Below are positions 30,943 to 41,445 of a stretch of 64,000 nucleotides of DNA, in pieces. A program made the translations under genes and the position numbers. Within the stretch, counting starts at the first letter, position 1, and every line of letters begins with the position of its first letter. The notes under the pieces are model-generated. The model searched no databases and was not told the origin of the DNA. It saw only the letters and a program-made list of their open reading frames with translations. The stretch is from Shinisaurus crocodilurus (lineage: Eukaryota > Chordata > Lepidosauria > Squamata > Shinisauridae). The DNA is taken from positions 242,235,797 through 242,299,796 of the forward strand of contig CM037879.1 of NCBI GenBank assembly GCA_021292165.1, read 5' to 3'.

Positions 30943-30990
30943 CTAGGAATTGTATGACTTTTTTTCTGTCTAAACATGCATAGAATTTTA
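30943..30990. mobile_element. MITE family A, right half
   Basis: GGAATTGTATGACTTTTTTTC, then TGTCTAAACATGCATAGAATTTTA: the complement-type half of 27232-27292. Confidence 0.75.
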
Positions 30991-31044
30991 GGAAGATGAT
31001 TTTCTACCACCTGAAGAGGAACTTTGCATTTTGAGAGGTTTATT

Positions 31045-31215
31045 CCCTCCAACCTTTATTTATTTATTTATTTACAGCATTTTTGCCCTGCTCTTCATCC
31101 AAAAAAGGCTCTCAGAGTGGCTTACAAGGATTAATATTAGACAGTCCCTGCCCTCAGGCTTACAATCTAAAAGACATGACACGAAAGGAAAAGGGATTGG
31201 GAGGGAGGAGGAAGA
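31045..31215 (-). mobile_element. LINE-type 3' fragment
   Basis: On the minus strand: TTAGATTGTAAGCCTGAGGG, CAGGGACTGTCTAATATTA, GTAAGCCACTCTGAGAGCC and an AAATAAATAAATAAA tail. A retroposon 3' end of unresolved family. Confidence 0.5.
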
Positions 31216-31278
31216 AAGCAAAACTCAGGCACCAGTTCTTAGTTACAAGGTTCTTAAATATTTTTTTCATTTTTTTCT

Positions 31279-31680
31279 TGCAGGGAAGGGCAAAACAAGC
31301 TCCCTTTAGCTGCTCCCTCTCCAGCTGAGGTATGGGATCAGGCTGGTCTCCTTGCCATGATGTTAATTCTGGGAGGTATGGGGTGCAGCATCCCAGTGGC
31401 CCTCATTTCTCTGGCCAATGGATGAGTCTGCCACGCCAGGGAACTGTCAGTTGCAGCTGTGTGTTCCTTCTGGCAGGGAGGGGTAAAGCAAGCTCCCTGT
31501 GGCTGCTTCCTCTCCGGCTGATGTATGGGGTCAGGTTGGTCTCCCCCTTGTCGTGATGTTAATTCTGGGAGGCATGGGGCCCAGCTTCCCAGTGGCCCTC
31601 AGTTTTCTGGTTGATGGATGAGGCCAAAGTCTGCCACCCCAGGGAACTGTCAGGGAGCTGTGTGTTCCTTCCATTAGGCT
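31279..31680. repeat. Two-unit tandem repeat, about 192-bp period
   Basis: Unit 1 starts at 31279 and unit 2 at 31471. Shared blocks include GCAGGGA.GGG.AAA.CAAGC, TCTCC.GCTGA.GTATGGG, GTGATGTTAATTCTGGGAGG and CCCAGTGGCCCTCA. Identity is around 85%. Confidence 0.85.
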
Positions 31681-32063
31681 TTGTAATACTACACAACCTA
31701 GTTTCAGTTGACTTTTTACCTAGTTCACCAACCAAAATTAATCTCCTGGTTTGCTAATATAAGTTGTACCATGTTTATCTTTATTTCTGCTGTCTGCCTA
31801 ACCAGGAACCCATGAGTTCTGCTTATGGCTAGAGACAGATATGGGTAACAGCTGCACTTTATTTGTTACTAAATGCCCTACTCAAAGTTATCAATTTCCC
31901 AAGAAAGCTAGTTTTGGACAGGGTTCTAGTGGTAAGTGTCTACCTGGTTTCCTGCACTGTTTACTGGGAAACTTTCTTGTGAATGCTAGTCTTAAAGTAA
32001 TTTACAATAATTCACAGTATCAGCATTGTTCCATCAATTGATAAGTATCTGTCATGATTAATT

Positions 32064-32186
32064 AAAGGTGCAATCCTATGCAAGTTTAGACAGAAAAAAG
32101 GGCCTACAATTCCCAGCATGCAGCTGGGGCATGCTGGGAATTGTAGGCCTTTATTTGTCTAAACATGCATAGGATTGCACCCTAAG
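32064..32186. mobile_element. Palindromic MITE family A, copy 4
   Basis: AGGTGCAATCCTATGCAAG...GGATTGCACCC, flanked by TTAA on the left and TAA on the right. The arms form TACAATTCCCAGCATGC/GCATGCTGGGAATTGTA. Confidence 0.8.
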
Positions 32187-33349
32187 TGTGCTACCACATG
32201 ATCTACATTCTGTTGAAGGCTCAAAGGAAGACTTAATCTTTCTTTACCCACAAAGCATCAGTCCTCTCAGGATAGTTTAGCTCTGCTTGATTAATTTAAG
32301 ATGAGTGTCTCACACACATAAATTGTACCCTGTCCAATTTTCCATAATGTTTCCTCCATTAGGGTACTTTTAGAATTACACCCATGGGTAATGCACACAA
32401 GCAAACATTGGATGGGACTGAAAGTCCATAGATATCTGTCCAAAGTGGCTTGTGAGCAAAATACTAGATTGTTCATTTTCTCAACTGCTAGATAAATTGG
32501 CCCTTTCAGGGATGGAAAATGGAAATCAATTAGAATTTCCAAATGTGATTTAATCTTTATCAAATATTCTCCATGGAACTCAATTAGTTCAATGGAAATG
32601 ATATGATGGTATTCCTATGACCACAGTTGTCTGCCTTTTGTGTACCAGCTCTGTTTTTGTAGAACTGAGCTGAAATTTCTCAGACAATGTTTCTCAGAAG
32701 CTGTGCTACTCCTAGTGTCCCAGCCCCAAGAAACTGTGGCAGAATTTCTCCTCTCCACTGGAGAAATTCATTGAAATGATGTGTGTGTCCCTCTGCATTT
32801 TCTTGGTCCCCAAATAGGGTGGAGAGTTTCAAGAGCCCGTTTACACACAGTTATAGTTTTTGGAACAGTGGTATACATTTTGGAACAGTGGCATACAATA
32901 CATTTTGTACAGTTTGGCCATGAGGTAAGATATTTCTGGATAAATGGGCCTTCCCCATAGCAGCAAATTCAATTAGGAGCCTTTTTCATCCCTTTAAACT
33001 CCAGAATTCTACAAATTATTTACCCATTTGCCCATGCTTAGGGCATCTTGGGGACTGGCATGCACACACAATTCCCAGTTGTTCAAACCTGCAGTTGTTT
33101 TTGCTCCTTTGCACATTACTACTAAAGTGACTGTTTAAGAACTGCCAGTTAAATGGTTTATTTCAAAGGTAAGAAAAACAAAACAGTCAATAGATTATTA
33201 TAAACTAATTTGTCAGGATTTTCTAAGTCTTTGCTGGTAGAGAGAACAAAAGCTATCATCCACACAGTATCAGTTTACCTTCTTTACCTTTCCCCACAAA
33301 GGAAAATATTCAATTTATCTTTGTGGGTAAATGTTGATGTATCAAATAG
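32187..33349. other. No gene or repeat recognised
   Basis: Plain sequence. A short local direct repeat (TGGAACAGTGG.ATACA) occurs at about 32860-32900. Confidence 0.4.
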
Positions 33350-33460
33350 TCATTATGTAGCTACTAGCTATGCTCAGCTCAGGAAAACCTGAAATGGGGT
33401 TCCAAGTTTAGCAAGTTATTCCTTCAAGCAGGACACATGCTATTGAGTTTTTAAAAGATG
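33350..33460. repeat. Direct duplicate, left copy (111 bp)
   Basis: From TCATTATGTAGCTACTAGC to GAGTTTTTAAAAGATG. Matches 33885-34004 with a few substitutions and two small indels. The two copies bracket an LTR-like repeat. Confidence 0.93.
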
Positions 33461-33876
33461 TTGCGAACGTAGGAGGAAAATGAAGAGTCGAAACAATTTG
33501 CTGGTGTTTAACTGGGCCACATTTATTTACATACAATGAACTGCAAAGGGATGGAGTGCGGGTTATTCTAATCCGGCCCCCCGGGCCGATAACGTTGTGC
33601 AATTGGGCAGAGCATCCAAAACCGGGAGGTGGCGATGATGCCGCCACCGCCCCATTTCCCACTTTCCAGTGTTGGGACCCTTTGTTGCGTTGCGTTGCGT
33701 CGCCTCTTCTCAGAGTCTCAAGACAACAAGCTTGGCGAGAACAAAGACATCACAGGCGTTCCTGACCTTCAGCTGTCCGAGCCTAATAACCCAGCAACAT
33801 GAGGCCTCTAGGAATCGCCTGTCACCTGAATGGTGCCAGGGATGCTCACCATACCCTATCAATACCCTAACCCGCA
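33461..33876 (-). mobile_element. LTR-like repeat family Y, copy 2
   Basis: Shares TGTTGC...GAAGAG at one end (the TG overlaps the duplicate), GCCACATTTATT, a GG(T)TATTCTAATCCGG.CC block and CACCTGAATGGTGCC...CTCACCATA at the other end with 17062-17467. On the minus strand it has AATAAATGTGG 70-80 bases before the CA end. It includes (GTTGC)n-like units near 33683-33700. Confidence 0.5.
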
Positions 33877-33884
33877 CTTACCCA

Positions 33885-34004
33885 TCATTATGTAGCTACT
33901 AACTATGCTCAGCTCAGGACAATGGGGTTCTGAAATGGGGTTCCAAGCTATTTATCAAGTTATTCCTTCAAGCAGGACACATGCTATTGAGTTTATAAAA
34001 GATG
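33885..34004. repeat. Direct duplicate, right copy (120 bp)
   Basis: Partner of 33350-33460. Confidence 0.93.
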
Positions 34005-34889
34005 ATCTTGCTCAAAATACATTGAGCTATACTGTAGAATGAACATAACAGCATGTGCTATAATGTAAAATTACATATGATTGCTTTGAACAATAAGATT
34101 ATTGTAAGTCCTTAGTTGATAAGGAGTCTTAACATGCAAAATGCATGCTTCTAAGAAATTAACATTTGGATTAAGAAAGCCACTTTGTATTTTTCTTCAG
34201 TGTGCTGTCCTGACAACAGCATAACAGGAATTTCCTTGAGGCTGGAGAATTTTAAAATACAATCTAAACCAATTGCCGGCAGCAATAAAAGCTTAAAAAC
34301 AATTGAAAAGCTTTGAAGTGGTTATTGGTAATGCATATTTTACTGGTCAATCTACCACAAAGAAATTCCTTAATAGATTTGTGTCCCTGAACTCATATCT
34401 TACCTATCCCAAATGGATTATGGCATATATGAAGAAAATATTGTTCACAGAGAAATATTAGAATGGGAGCATCAGTCATCTTTTCATGTGGCTACATTCT
34501 GTTTGCAGAGTAGAACCAATAACAGCAGATAAAATCTAAGTATAGCAATGGTAAGGGAACCCCTAAAGTAATAATACTCTTGACATGAATTAATAGCCCA
34601 AAAACCAAATGCAGAAAAGGCAAGACATAGGGCCGGATCAGATAATACTTATCTCCCAATTAGCCCACTGTGTGCAAGGAAGCAAGAGTGTGTCTGCTTC
34701 TCCATCTAAGGGGCACATTTGTCCTGCCTCTGATATCACCTCACATCTATGTGGGGGTGTAAGTAACATGTGAATATAGTTTACAAGCATAAACTCCAGT
34801 GCACATAGATGAAAACTGGTTACTTCCACTGGGGAAAAAAATCCAGAAGTGAGGAAATTCTACTCTTGACTATTGTGAGCCCCACCGTT
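34005..34889. other. No gene or repeat recognised
   Basis: AT-rich plain sequence. Confidence 0.4.
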
Positions 34890-35035
34890 TGTGTCTCTCA
34901 GCCACATGCTCAGCCACAAGCTTACTATATGATCTTGGGCCAGTCAATATCTCACAGGCTGTCTTGTTGTGAGGATAAAATGTATAGGGGGGAAACCATG
35001 AATTACTGTCCTGAACTCATTGGATGGAAGAGTAG
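34890..35035 (+). mobile_element. CORE/MIR-like SINE fragment
   Basis: GATCTTGGGCCAGTCAATATC, then CAGGCTGTCTTGTTGTGAGG and ATAAAATG: the SINE body, without a clear head or tail. Confidence 0.5.
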
Positions 35036-35669
35036 AATAACAATTTAATGGGCAGCACAATCCAACAGCCCCAAGGGATGGAGAATCTCTGGTGGGTGAA
35101 CTGCCACTTCCTTTGCTGCTCTGTTGGCCTTGCTCCAGCAGTACTAGAGATATGAAGGCCCAGAAAAACCATTTCCTTTGTTTTTGGCTTCTTTTTTTTC
35201 AACTTTTCCCTCCCATTGCTCCTAATGGGAGGGAAATACCATGCTAGCTACAGGGCTGGCATAATCCCCCCCCCAATTTGCGGGGGGGGGGGTATGTTGC
35301 GGGAATTTGCTGGCCAGAGTACCAATGGTGGTGGAGCAACAGTGGCTAACCTTCTCACCACTGCACAGAGGAGGCTACCAAGGGCAGGCCTCCCTTTCCA
35401 CAGGTGGAGAGGGAGATCCACTAAATCCTATAGCCCTTGGGACACCATCACAGGGACCATAAGATTGTAGTCCAAATAAATAAATATGCCAACCATGTAG
35501 ACTTGAAACATTCCTCTGTTTAAAAGCTTAAAACTGAGATTTTCAAGTTTGAGAGGAAAATTCCAAAAGCTTCATTAAAATGTCCTGAGGATCAGGGCTG
35601 GTGTCAAGAGTAGGTATGGTAATGCCACACCCCAGCAGGGGTCCACTGACAAGAGCCCCCTGAAGTTGC

Positions 35670-36302
35670 TGTAAGGGTCCATCAGTTGTTCTAGGTGACA
35701 GCTCAGGTTCAGAGACTCAATTTGGTCCAGATGGCTGGGTCACTTCTAGAGCTAAGATCAGGTTCGGGACCTTGGTCAGTGATCCTGGAGCTAGAAAACC
35801 AACAAGTTACTCCAGCAGAGTCTGAGAGCAACTGGCAGGCTTTTATGGTTAGGCCAGGAGAGTGTCTCTGAAAACTCATAGAATCATAGAATGGTAGAGT
35901 TGAAACTGGGCCTATAAGGCCATCGAATCCAACCCCCTGTTCAATGCAGGAATTCAAGTCAAAGCATCCCCAAGTCAACTCCACCCCTTCAGGCGTTGCC
36001 TCTGGCTGTTAAAGGGCTAGCAGCCTTTCCCTGCAGGCATTGGCTTCTCCTAAGGAATGAAAGTTGGAAAATGGGAGAACCAGTTGGGAATTGCTCACCA
36101 GGATCTTCCTGTTTGGTAGAGGAGTCCAAAGTCCACTCCTCAGAGTCCAAAGGTAATGGCACCTCCTGAGGGTTATATAGACATGGGGTCCAAAGCAGAG
36201 GGGCCCACTTCAGAAGGACTAAGAACTGGTTCTGATACCTCCCCAGGATCACTGTCACTGGAGGCTTCAGTTTCTGAAGGGTACCAGTCCTGGACCATGA
36301 CA
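35670..36302. mobile_element. Solo LTR, 633 bp, with GTTGC target duplication
   Basis: Begins TGTAAGGGTCCA and ends TGGACCATGACA, giving TG...CA ends with a short inversion. GTTGC flanks both sides (35665-35669, 36303-36307). The other X copies are continuous at this point, which proves it is an insertion. Orientation is uncertain: a TATATA motif near 36174 and an ATAAAAG motif near 35840 on the minus strand are both possible TATA boxes. Confidence 0.88.
35877..35952 (-). mobile_element. CR1 3'-end fragment inside the solo LTR
   Basis: TCATAGAATCATAGAATGG, then GGCCATCGAATCCAACCCC and TTCAATGCAGG on the plus strand: complement of a CR1 3' terminus with its tail. Confidence 0.75.
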
Positions 36303-36654
36303 GTTGCTCCTCTTCACCACTGCAACCTGCTTGTTCACCTGCCTCTTACTCTGGCCCAGACAACAGTAATGATAAGAACGAGGAACAGTAGTAGATGCCA
36401 CAGCCTACTTGTTCACTGGCTCTCTGCCTATCAAGCAGCCAAGTGGTAGCAGTGCTGAGAAAGAGGATGAGGAGCAATAGCAGCTGGTAACAGTGGCAGT
36501 GAGAAGGGAGACACACTGAGGGTGGGAGCCGGTTCAGGGTGCCTTGCCCATAGGTCCTCAAACACCTGGAGCCAGCAAGGCTGAGGGTTACTGCTACTCA
36601 GATTCCTTTACAATAGCATCCACTAATAGGCCAAAAATATGAGTGCTAGAGATT

Positions 36655-36999
36655 GTCAGGATTCCTTGAACATCTGCTCGCTGCTCATCTCATGCCCGAT
36701 TCCTGTTCACATCTGTGATCGCTGTTCACTCTGTGCAAATGGGAAAATTGTGCCAATCAAGTAGCGGTCAAACAGGACATTTCCGCAACTTTCCCCTGTT
36801 TGATTTGCGCAAATTCCCTCCACAGAGTAAAGTGGGGCTGATTCAGTTTGCTGGGGAAATCTGCACAAACCGAACGTGAGCACATGTTCGTCAATTCATG
36901 AACTTTTTTGGACATGTGCTCATGATCACGTTTGAAGTTGGGAACAGGGCATGCTTGCATATTTGCAAGCAAAAATGAAATTCTCATACATCCCTAGGA
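36655..36999 (-). mobile_element. Repeat family W, minus-strand copy
   Basis: On the minus strand it starts CTAGGGATGTATGAG. It contains an inner palindrome-like part (ACATGTGCTCACG / CATGAGCACATGTCC). Confidence 0.4.
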
Positions 37000-38269
37000 C
37001 GGCCCACTGCCATTGAAAGAAAACTACTACTAATCGTTTCTATTTTCAGTTGTTCAACCTTTGGAGAGGAAAACTAACTTCTACAGCCAGCCAGTGGCTA
37101 TTACTGAGCCATCATTTGAGTTCAGCTCTTCTGTACTAATTAAAGTGCAACTGTCTATTCATCAGATCATATGAAACCTCTCGAAATGAGGCACACATTA
37201 TAAACATGTCTGAGTTTTCCTGTTTATGTGTGTGCATATGTTTTTAAGGAATAGTAAAATATATATTTTGGCAGAAAAGAGAGAGAAACCATCATAAGGA
37301 CTAGTATTACAGAACTACATCTCAAAGGATTTATACGTGTGTGTGTACGCTCATCCCATAAACTGCAACAGAGCCAGGATTACAGAATAGATTTGATTTA
37401 TCGCCTGGTTTGACTGACATCATAATCCTATTTCCATCTCTGAGAGAATGCTCAGGCACAGAGTAACTACCAAGGTAGCAAGCAGAGCCTCATTAATGAA
37501 ATACGTTCTGTCACCAACGTCAGTTACTGCCTATTATAATCTTAGAGACGTCTGATCATTTTGACTGTCTTTAATTTAATAACATGCTATTTGTCAGTTT
37601 GATGGGACCCTCAATTACCAAACAGGTCCATTCAATTCTACTGCCTTAAAAAAAAAAAGATGATTTCTTAATTAGAAAGTAACTGTCATTTGTAAATGTC
37701 AAAGACATTTAAAAGCCTTGGCACAGCCTGACTCTGAGGGCTCAGATTAACCAGCAAATAGATAATTAATTTGAAATGTCCCTTTCCCCATCACCCCTTC
37801 CAGTTGGCTCAAATTCTGAGATGTTTTCTTCTTTCCAATTTTATGGCAAAATGCCCAAGATCACATTTTCCAAATTTAAATAAAATGTTTCATAGTTCTG
37901 GAGCTACCTCTCTTCCAAAGGCAACCAATGTGGTACTTCTACATCTTCAGAAAAACAGGGCAACAGATATGATCCTTTTAAGGGCAGATTCACACGGTCA
38001 GTTTCCAGTGGAACTGTTTTCCACATGACAAATTACAGACTGCTTATTTGCCCTCATTACATATTTTCGGTACATGCCAACATTTGCCTCCTTTTTCCCG
38101 CTATGTTAAGACTCAGAGTAGTTTAATACAAATTTCAGAATCCTAAATTGAACTTTGAGGCATTTTTTTTTCTTTATATCTCAACACTAAACTGCAAAGG
38201 GGAAATTGGAATCTATCAGGCAGAGAACTATATTCTGTCACATAAATTGACAGTGTAAATCAGACCTAA
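37000..38269. other. No gene or repeat recognised
   Basis: AT-rich plain sequence, no exon-like signal that I can support. Confidence 0.4.
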
Positions 38270-38360
38270 GTGTAATCCCATAGACTCTTACCTGGAAGTA
38301 AGTCTCATGGATCTCAATGGGGCTTACCTCAGAGTAGACTTTATAGGATATAGTTTGACT
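38270..38360. mobile_element. Palindromic MITE family B
   Basis: GTAATCCCATAGACTCTTACC, GGAAGTAAGTCTC, ATCTCAATGGGGCTTACC and GAGTAGACTTTATAGG. Confidence 0.6.
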
Positions 38361-38404
38361 CTAAGTAAAAATGATGTATAGTTGCAAGCCAACATTATGC
38401 TTGG

Positions 38405-38765
38405 AAGATGGGAACATGGAGAGGCTTTTTCGGTGGGGGGGGCCTCAGATCATGAAACTTCCCAGAGAGGTCCATCTGGTGCCAACACTGTCATCTTTTC
38501 AGTGCTGGGTTAGGACTTTCCTCTACTCCCAGAGTCCCAGGCATTTGACAGCATATGATGGGGTGGTCTAGTTTTTATCAGGTCCTGAACCTGATTGTTC
38601 ATTGTTTATTGTTCATTGTTCTTAACTTGTTCATTGTTCTTAACTTGTTTTTAAACTGTTTTAAATTCTTGAATGTTAAAGGTTTTATATTATGTTTTTT
38701 TCATGCTGTGAACCATCCAGAGAGCTTTAGCTATTGAATGGTAATGAATGTAATGGATGGATGGA
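38405..38765 (+). mobile_element. L2 LINE 3' end
   Basis: A decayed C-terminal coding stretch (CCCAGAGAGGTCCATCTGG) is followed by a T-rich 3' UTR and GAGAGCTTTAGCTATTGAATGG with an AATG/GGAT tail, the L2 terminus. Confidence 0.7.
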
Positions 38766-39088
38766 TGAATTAGCATAGCCAATTTGCATCACAGGTCCAC
38801 AGGGAAGTCCAAGATATATCATTTCACTGGGTCATTTTTGGCAGGAATATTTTTTATTGCACCGGGGCAGTGTATCAAATAGAAAAGAACTTTGTTCATA
38901 GACAAATAGAAGGCATACATAGGTGCTAGAAGCGCATGCAATATCTGTCTGGCTCCCAGTAGATTAGTTTCTCATCAACAGTGGAAAAATAATTTTCTTT
39001 TTATACTGCTATGTTGTTTTTACCCACTACGTTGTTGGATGCAAACCCTGTAACTCCTCCTTCGATAAAACATCGGCTATGGAACATT

Positions 39089-39276
39089 CAGTGGAGGCTG
39101 GTGATGCCAGTGTCAGCGGGGCTGTATATCCACTCCAGATTTTATTCTGAACTTTAAAGGAGCTGAACACTGTCCCCAAAATGGGTTCGGCACCATGGAT
39201 AGCTCCTTAAAAGTTCAGAGTAAAATCCGGAATGGATATGCAGCCCCGCTGACATTGGTGTCACCAGTCTCCACTG
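39089..39276. mobile_element. Palindromic hAT MITE, 188 bp, perfect 8-bp duplication
   Basis: Arms CAGTGGAGGCTGGTGA... pair with CAGTGGAGACTGGTGA... at the right end. GGAACATT flanks both sides (39081-39088, 39277-39284). Confidence 0.94.
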
Positions 39277-39284
39277 GGAACATT

Positions 39285-40433
39285 CTCACATTTAAAAAAC
39301 AACCACATCCCTTCCTTCTGTCCTGCGGTGTTGCTGCTGCTGCTGCTGAGCCATAGCCCTTACATGGAGATAGAGAAAGCTGGAGGCAGGGAAATTAATA
39401 TTTCCCAAAGAAGGAATGGAAAGGATGTGCTATGGAAATTGTGAGGTCAGCTTGGAAAGCTATACTCTAGAGAAAAGGTCAAGTGCTAGTGAAATATGGT
39501 GGGGGCCCAGGGCAGAAATGAGAGGTTTAGTGGAATACTAAATACTCTTCCCCGTATGATATGTGAGAATTGATCAAATAATTCTGATTCTGCATATACT
39601 CAAAGACTCTGTTTCCTTTTTGACTATGAGTTCTCTGCTTTTTAGTTAATATTATCCAGTTGTTAAGCTTCCCCTTTACATTAGGTTACAAAATCAACAG
39701 CGTTACACAGTCAAACTTGCAGTTTAAAACATGGGAATGGCTTGAAAATCAATAGTTTAAAAATATTGCTTCATGATTCTTTTATATTCCTTCCAATAGT
39801 TGGCATATATCCACTACAGTATATTTTATGATCTCCCGTATTTATGACATTAAATTAAAAGGAGGCAATTGAAACATATACAGCCAAATACAAAGACTTC
39901 CTTCTTTTCCACCTCTTTTTCCCTTTATATCTAGAGTCTGGATTGTAGACTTTAAGAACATACTGGCAGGATCAGTATTAATTAATATAGTTCTGCTTTG
40001 TTTCAGAGTATTGGGGGGGGGGATGGTGCTTCTATTGCCCACTTGTCAGGTCAGGTGGAGGGCAACTTTGCCCTACCCTGTTCTGCAGAAGTGAAGAGCG
40101 GTTGCTGGCATTTCCCCAGGATGGGAAGCCCCAGTCAATGAGAGCTGGCTAGCAGCAGCCATTAAATGCTAGCCCCTCCCCCTTCTGGGCAGAGCATTTA
40201 CCCAAGTGACATCCCACAGAACCTTCACTCTTGGTTCACAGAATGGGCCCTTTGGTCAATCGCCAGTTAAGGGACTTTTGGGGGTGTTCTCTCAACTGCC
40301 GCAGTGAGAGCACCTTTCTTTGCCTACTTGTGCTGTAACTCTTGGTGAGGGGTTGCTTGTGTAATCTGGCTAAATGGCACAGCTAGTAGGCACAATGCAG
40401 GCAGTGAAGCTGAGGCTACCCTAGTGCGCAGCC
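39285..40433. other. No gene or repeat recognised
   Basis: Plain sequence with a short CTG run near 39330 and a G run at 40013-40021. Confidence 0.4.
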
Positions 40434-40441
40434 CTCTGAGG

Positions 40442-41019
40442 CAGGGGTCCCCAAACTTTTTGGACACGTGGGCACATTTGGGAGGAGGAAATGGAAAGAG
40501 TTGCTTCCTGGCCCACACAATCGTCTTTTGTCTGCACAGACCTTTCCCCTTTGTGCGCTCTCTCCATGCCCAGCCTCTAATCTTGCTATTTCTCTCCATC
40601 CAACCCCTTTCCTCACTATTTCTCTCCCTTCCCCATCCCTAAGTTACGTCTTCTTTCTCTCCCTTCCTAGTAGCCCCTAGCCTTGCTCTTTCTCTCCCGC
40701 TCACCCCTTTATCCTGCTGTTTCTCTCCACTCCCAGCCTGAGCCTCTAGCCTTGCTATTTCTTTTCCACCCACCTCTTTACCTCACTGTTTCCCCCCCTC
40801 TTAGCCTCTAGCCTCACCCTTTCTCTCCCCTCTACCCCTTTGCCTTGCTTTCTCTTCCTGCTGGCTGATCAGCTGATCAGCAGCAGGTTCAGGAACAGGA
40901 AGGAGAACCTAACATTTTTCATTTTTTATATTAAAAAAAATTCTTTGAAGGGAGCAGGGAGTAAAGAACTGTGCAGGTGTCATTGGAGGTGCCTGTGGGC
41001 AGCATGTTGGGAATCCCTG
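40442..41019. mobile_element. hAT element, 578 bp, perfect 8-bp duplication, with internal minisatellite
   Basis: Ends CAGGGGTCCCCAAAC and the complement of CAGGGATTCCCAACATG; CTCTGAGG flanks both sides (40434-40441, 41020-41027). The middle is a pyrimidine-rich array (40573-40855). No transposase. Confidence 0.94.
40573..40855. repeat. Pyrimidine-rich minisatellite inside the hAT element
   Basis: About five irregular units of 55-65 bp, each with GCCTCTA(A/G)(T/C)CTTGCT(A/C)TTTC and TTTCTCTCC blocks. Confidence 0.75.
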
Positions 41020-41027
41020 CTCTGAGG

Positions 41028-41414
41028 CATCCTCAGGGTGAAGGTAAGCTTTTTCTGCTGACCCCTCACAGCCAGCCAGCCAGCCAGCCAACAAGAGGGG
41101 ATTTGGAAGGGACGTTACCCTTGGGCTCTAGCAGACTCCCACATTTAGAGGCTATTTAGCTGCGGTGGCATGGGACTGCCAACTGCCCCCTCCGCACAAC
41201 TTTTGGTGAGCAGGCAAGAACAAGCACGGATCAGTCAGCTGACCAGTCTGGTGTTCTCAGCCAGGGTAGGAATATCCATCTCAGGTTGACAGTGAAAAAG
41301 TGATTCCCTCAGTTGTCACCTAAAGTGCAGGAGCTCACCCAGAAGGGTTGGTTTGCTCACGATCCATGGCGTAGTGGTAAATTTTGAGATGCAGGTGCTC
41401 ATCATGACAGTCCC

Positions 41415-41445
<31 letters not shown>

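Larger units (their letters stand above)
35593..36580 (+). mobile_element. hAT-like repeat family X, copy 3, interrupted by a solo LTR
   Basis: Starts CAGGGCTGGTGTCAAG and ends GGAGCCAGCAAGG. CTGAGGAT (35585-35592) and CTGAGGGT (36581-36588) flank it, 7 of 8 bases alike, so an 8-bp duplication is visible. Without the LTR the element is about 350 bp, like copy 1. No transposase. Confidence 0.75.
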
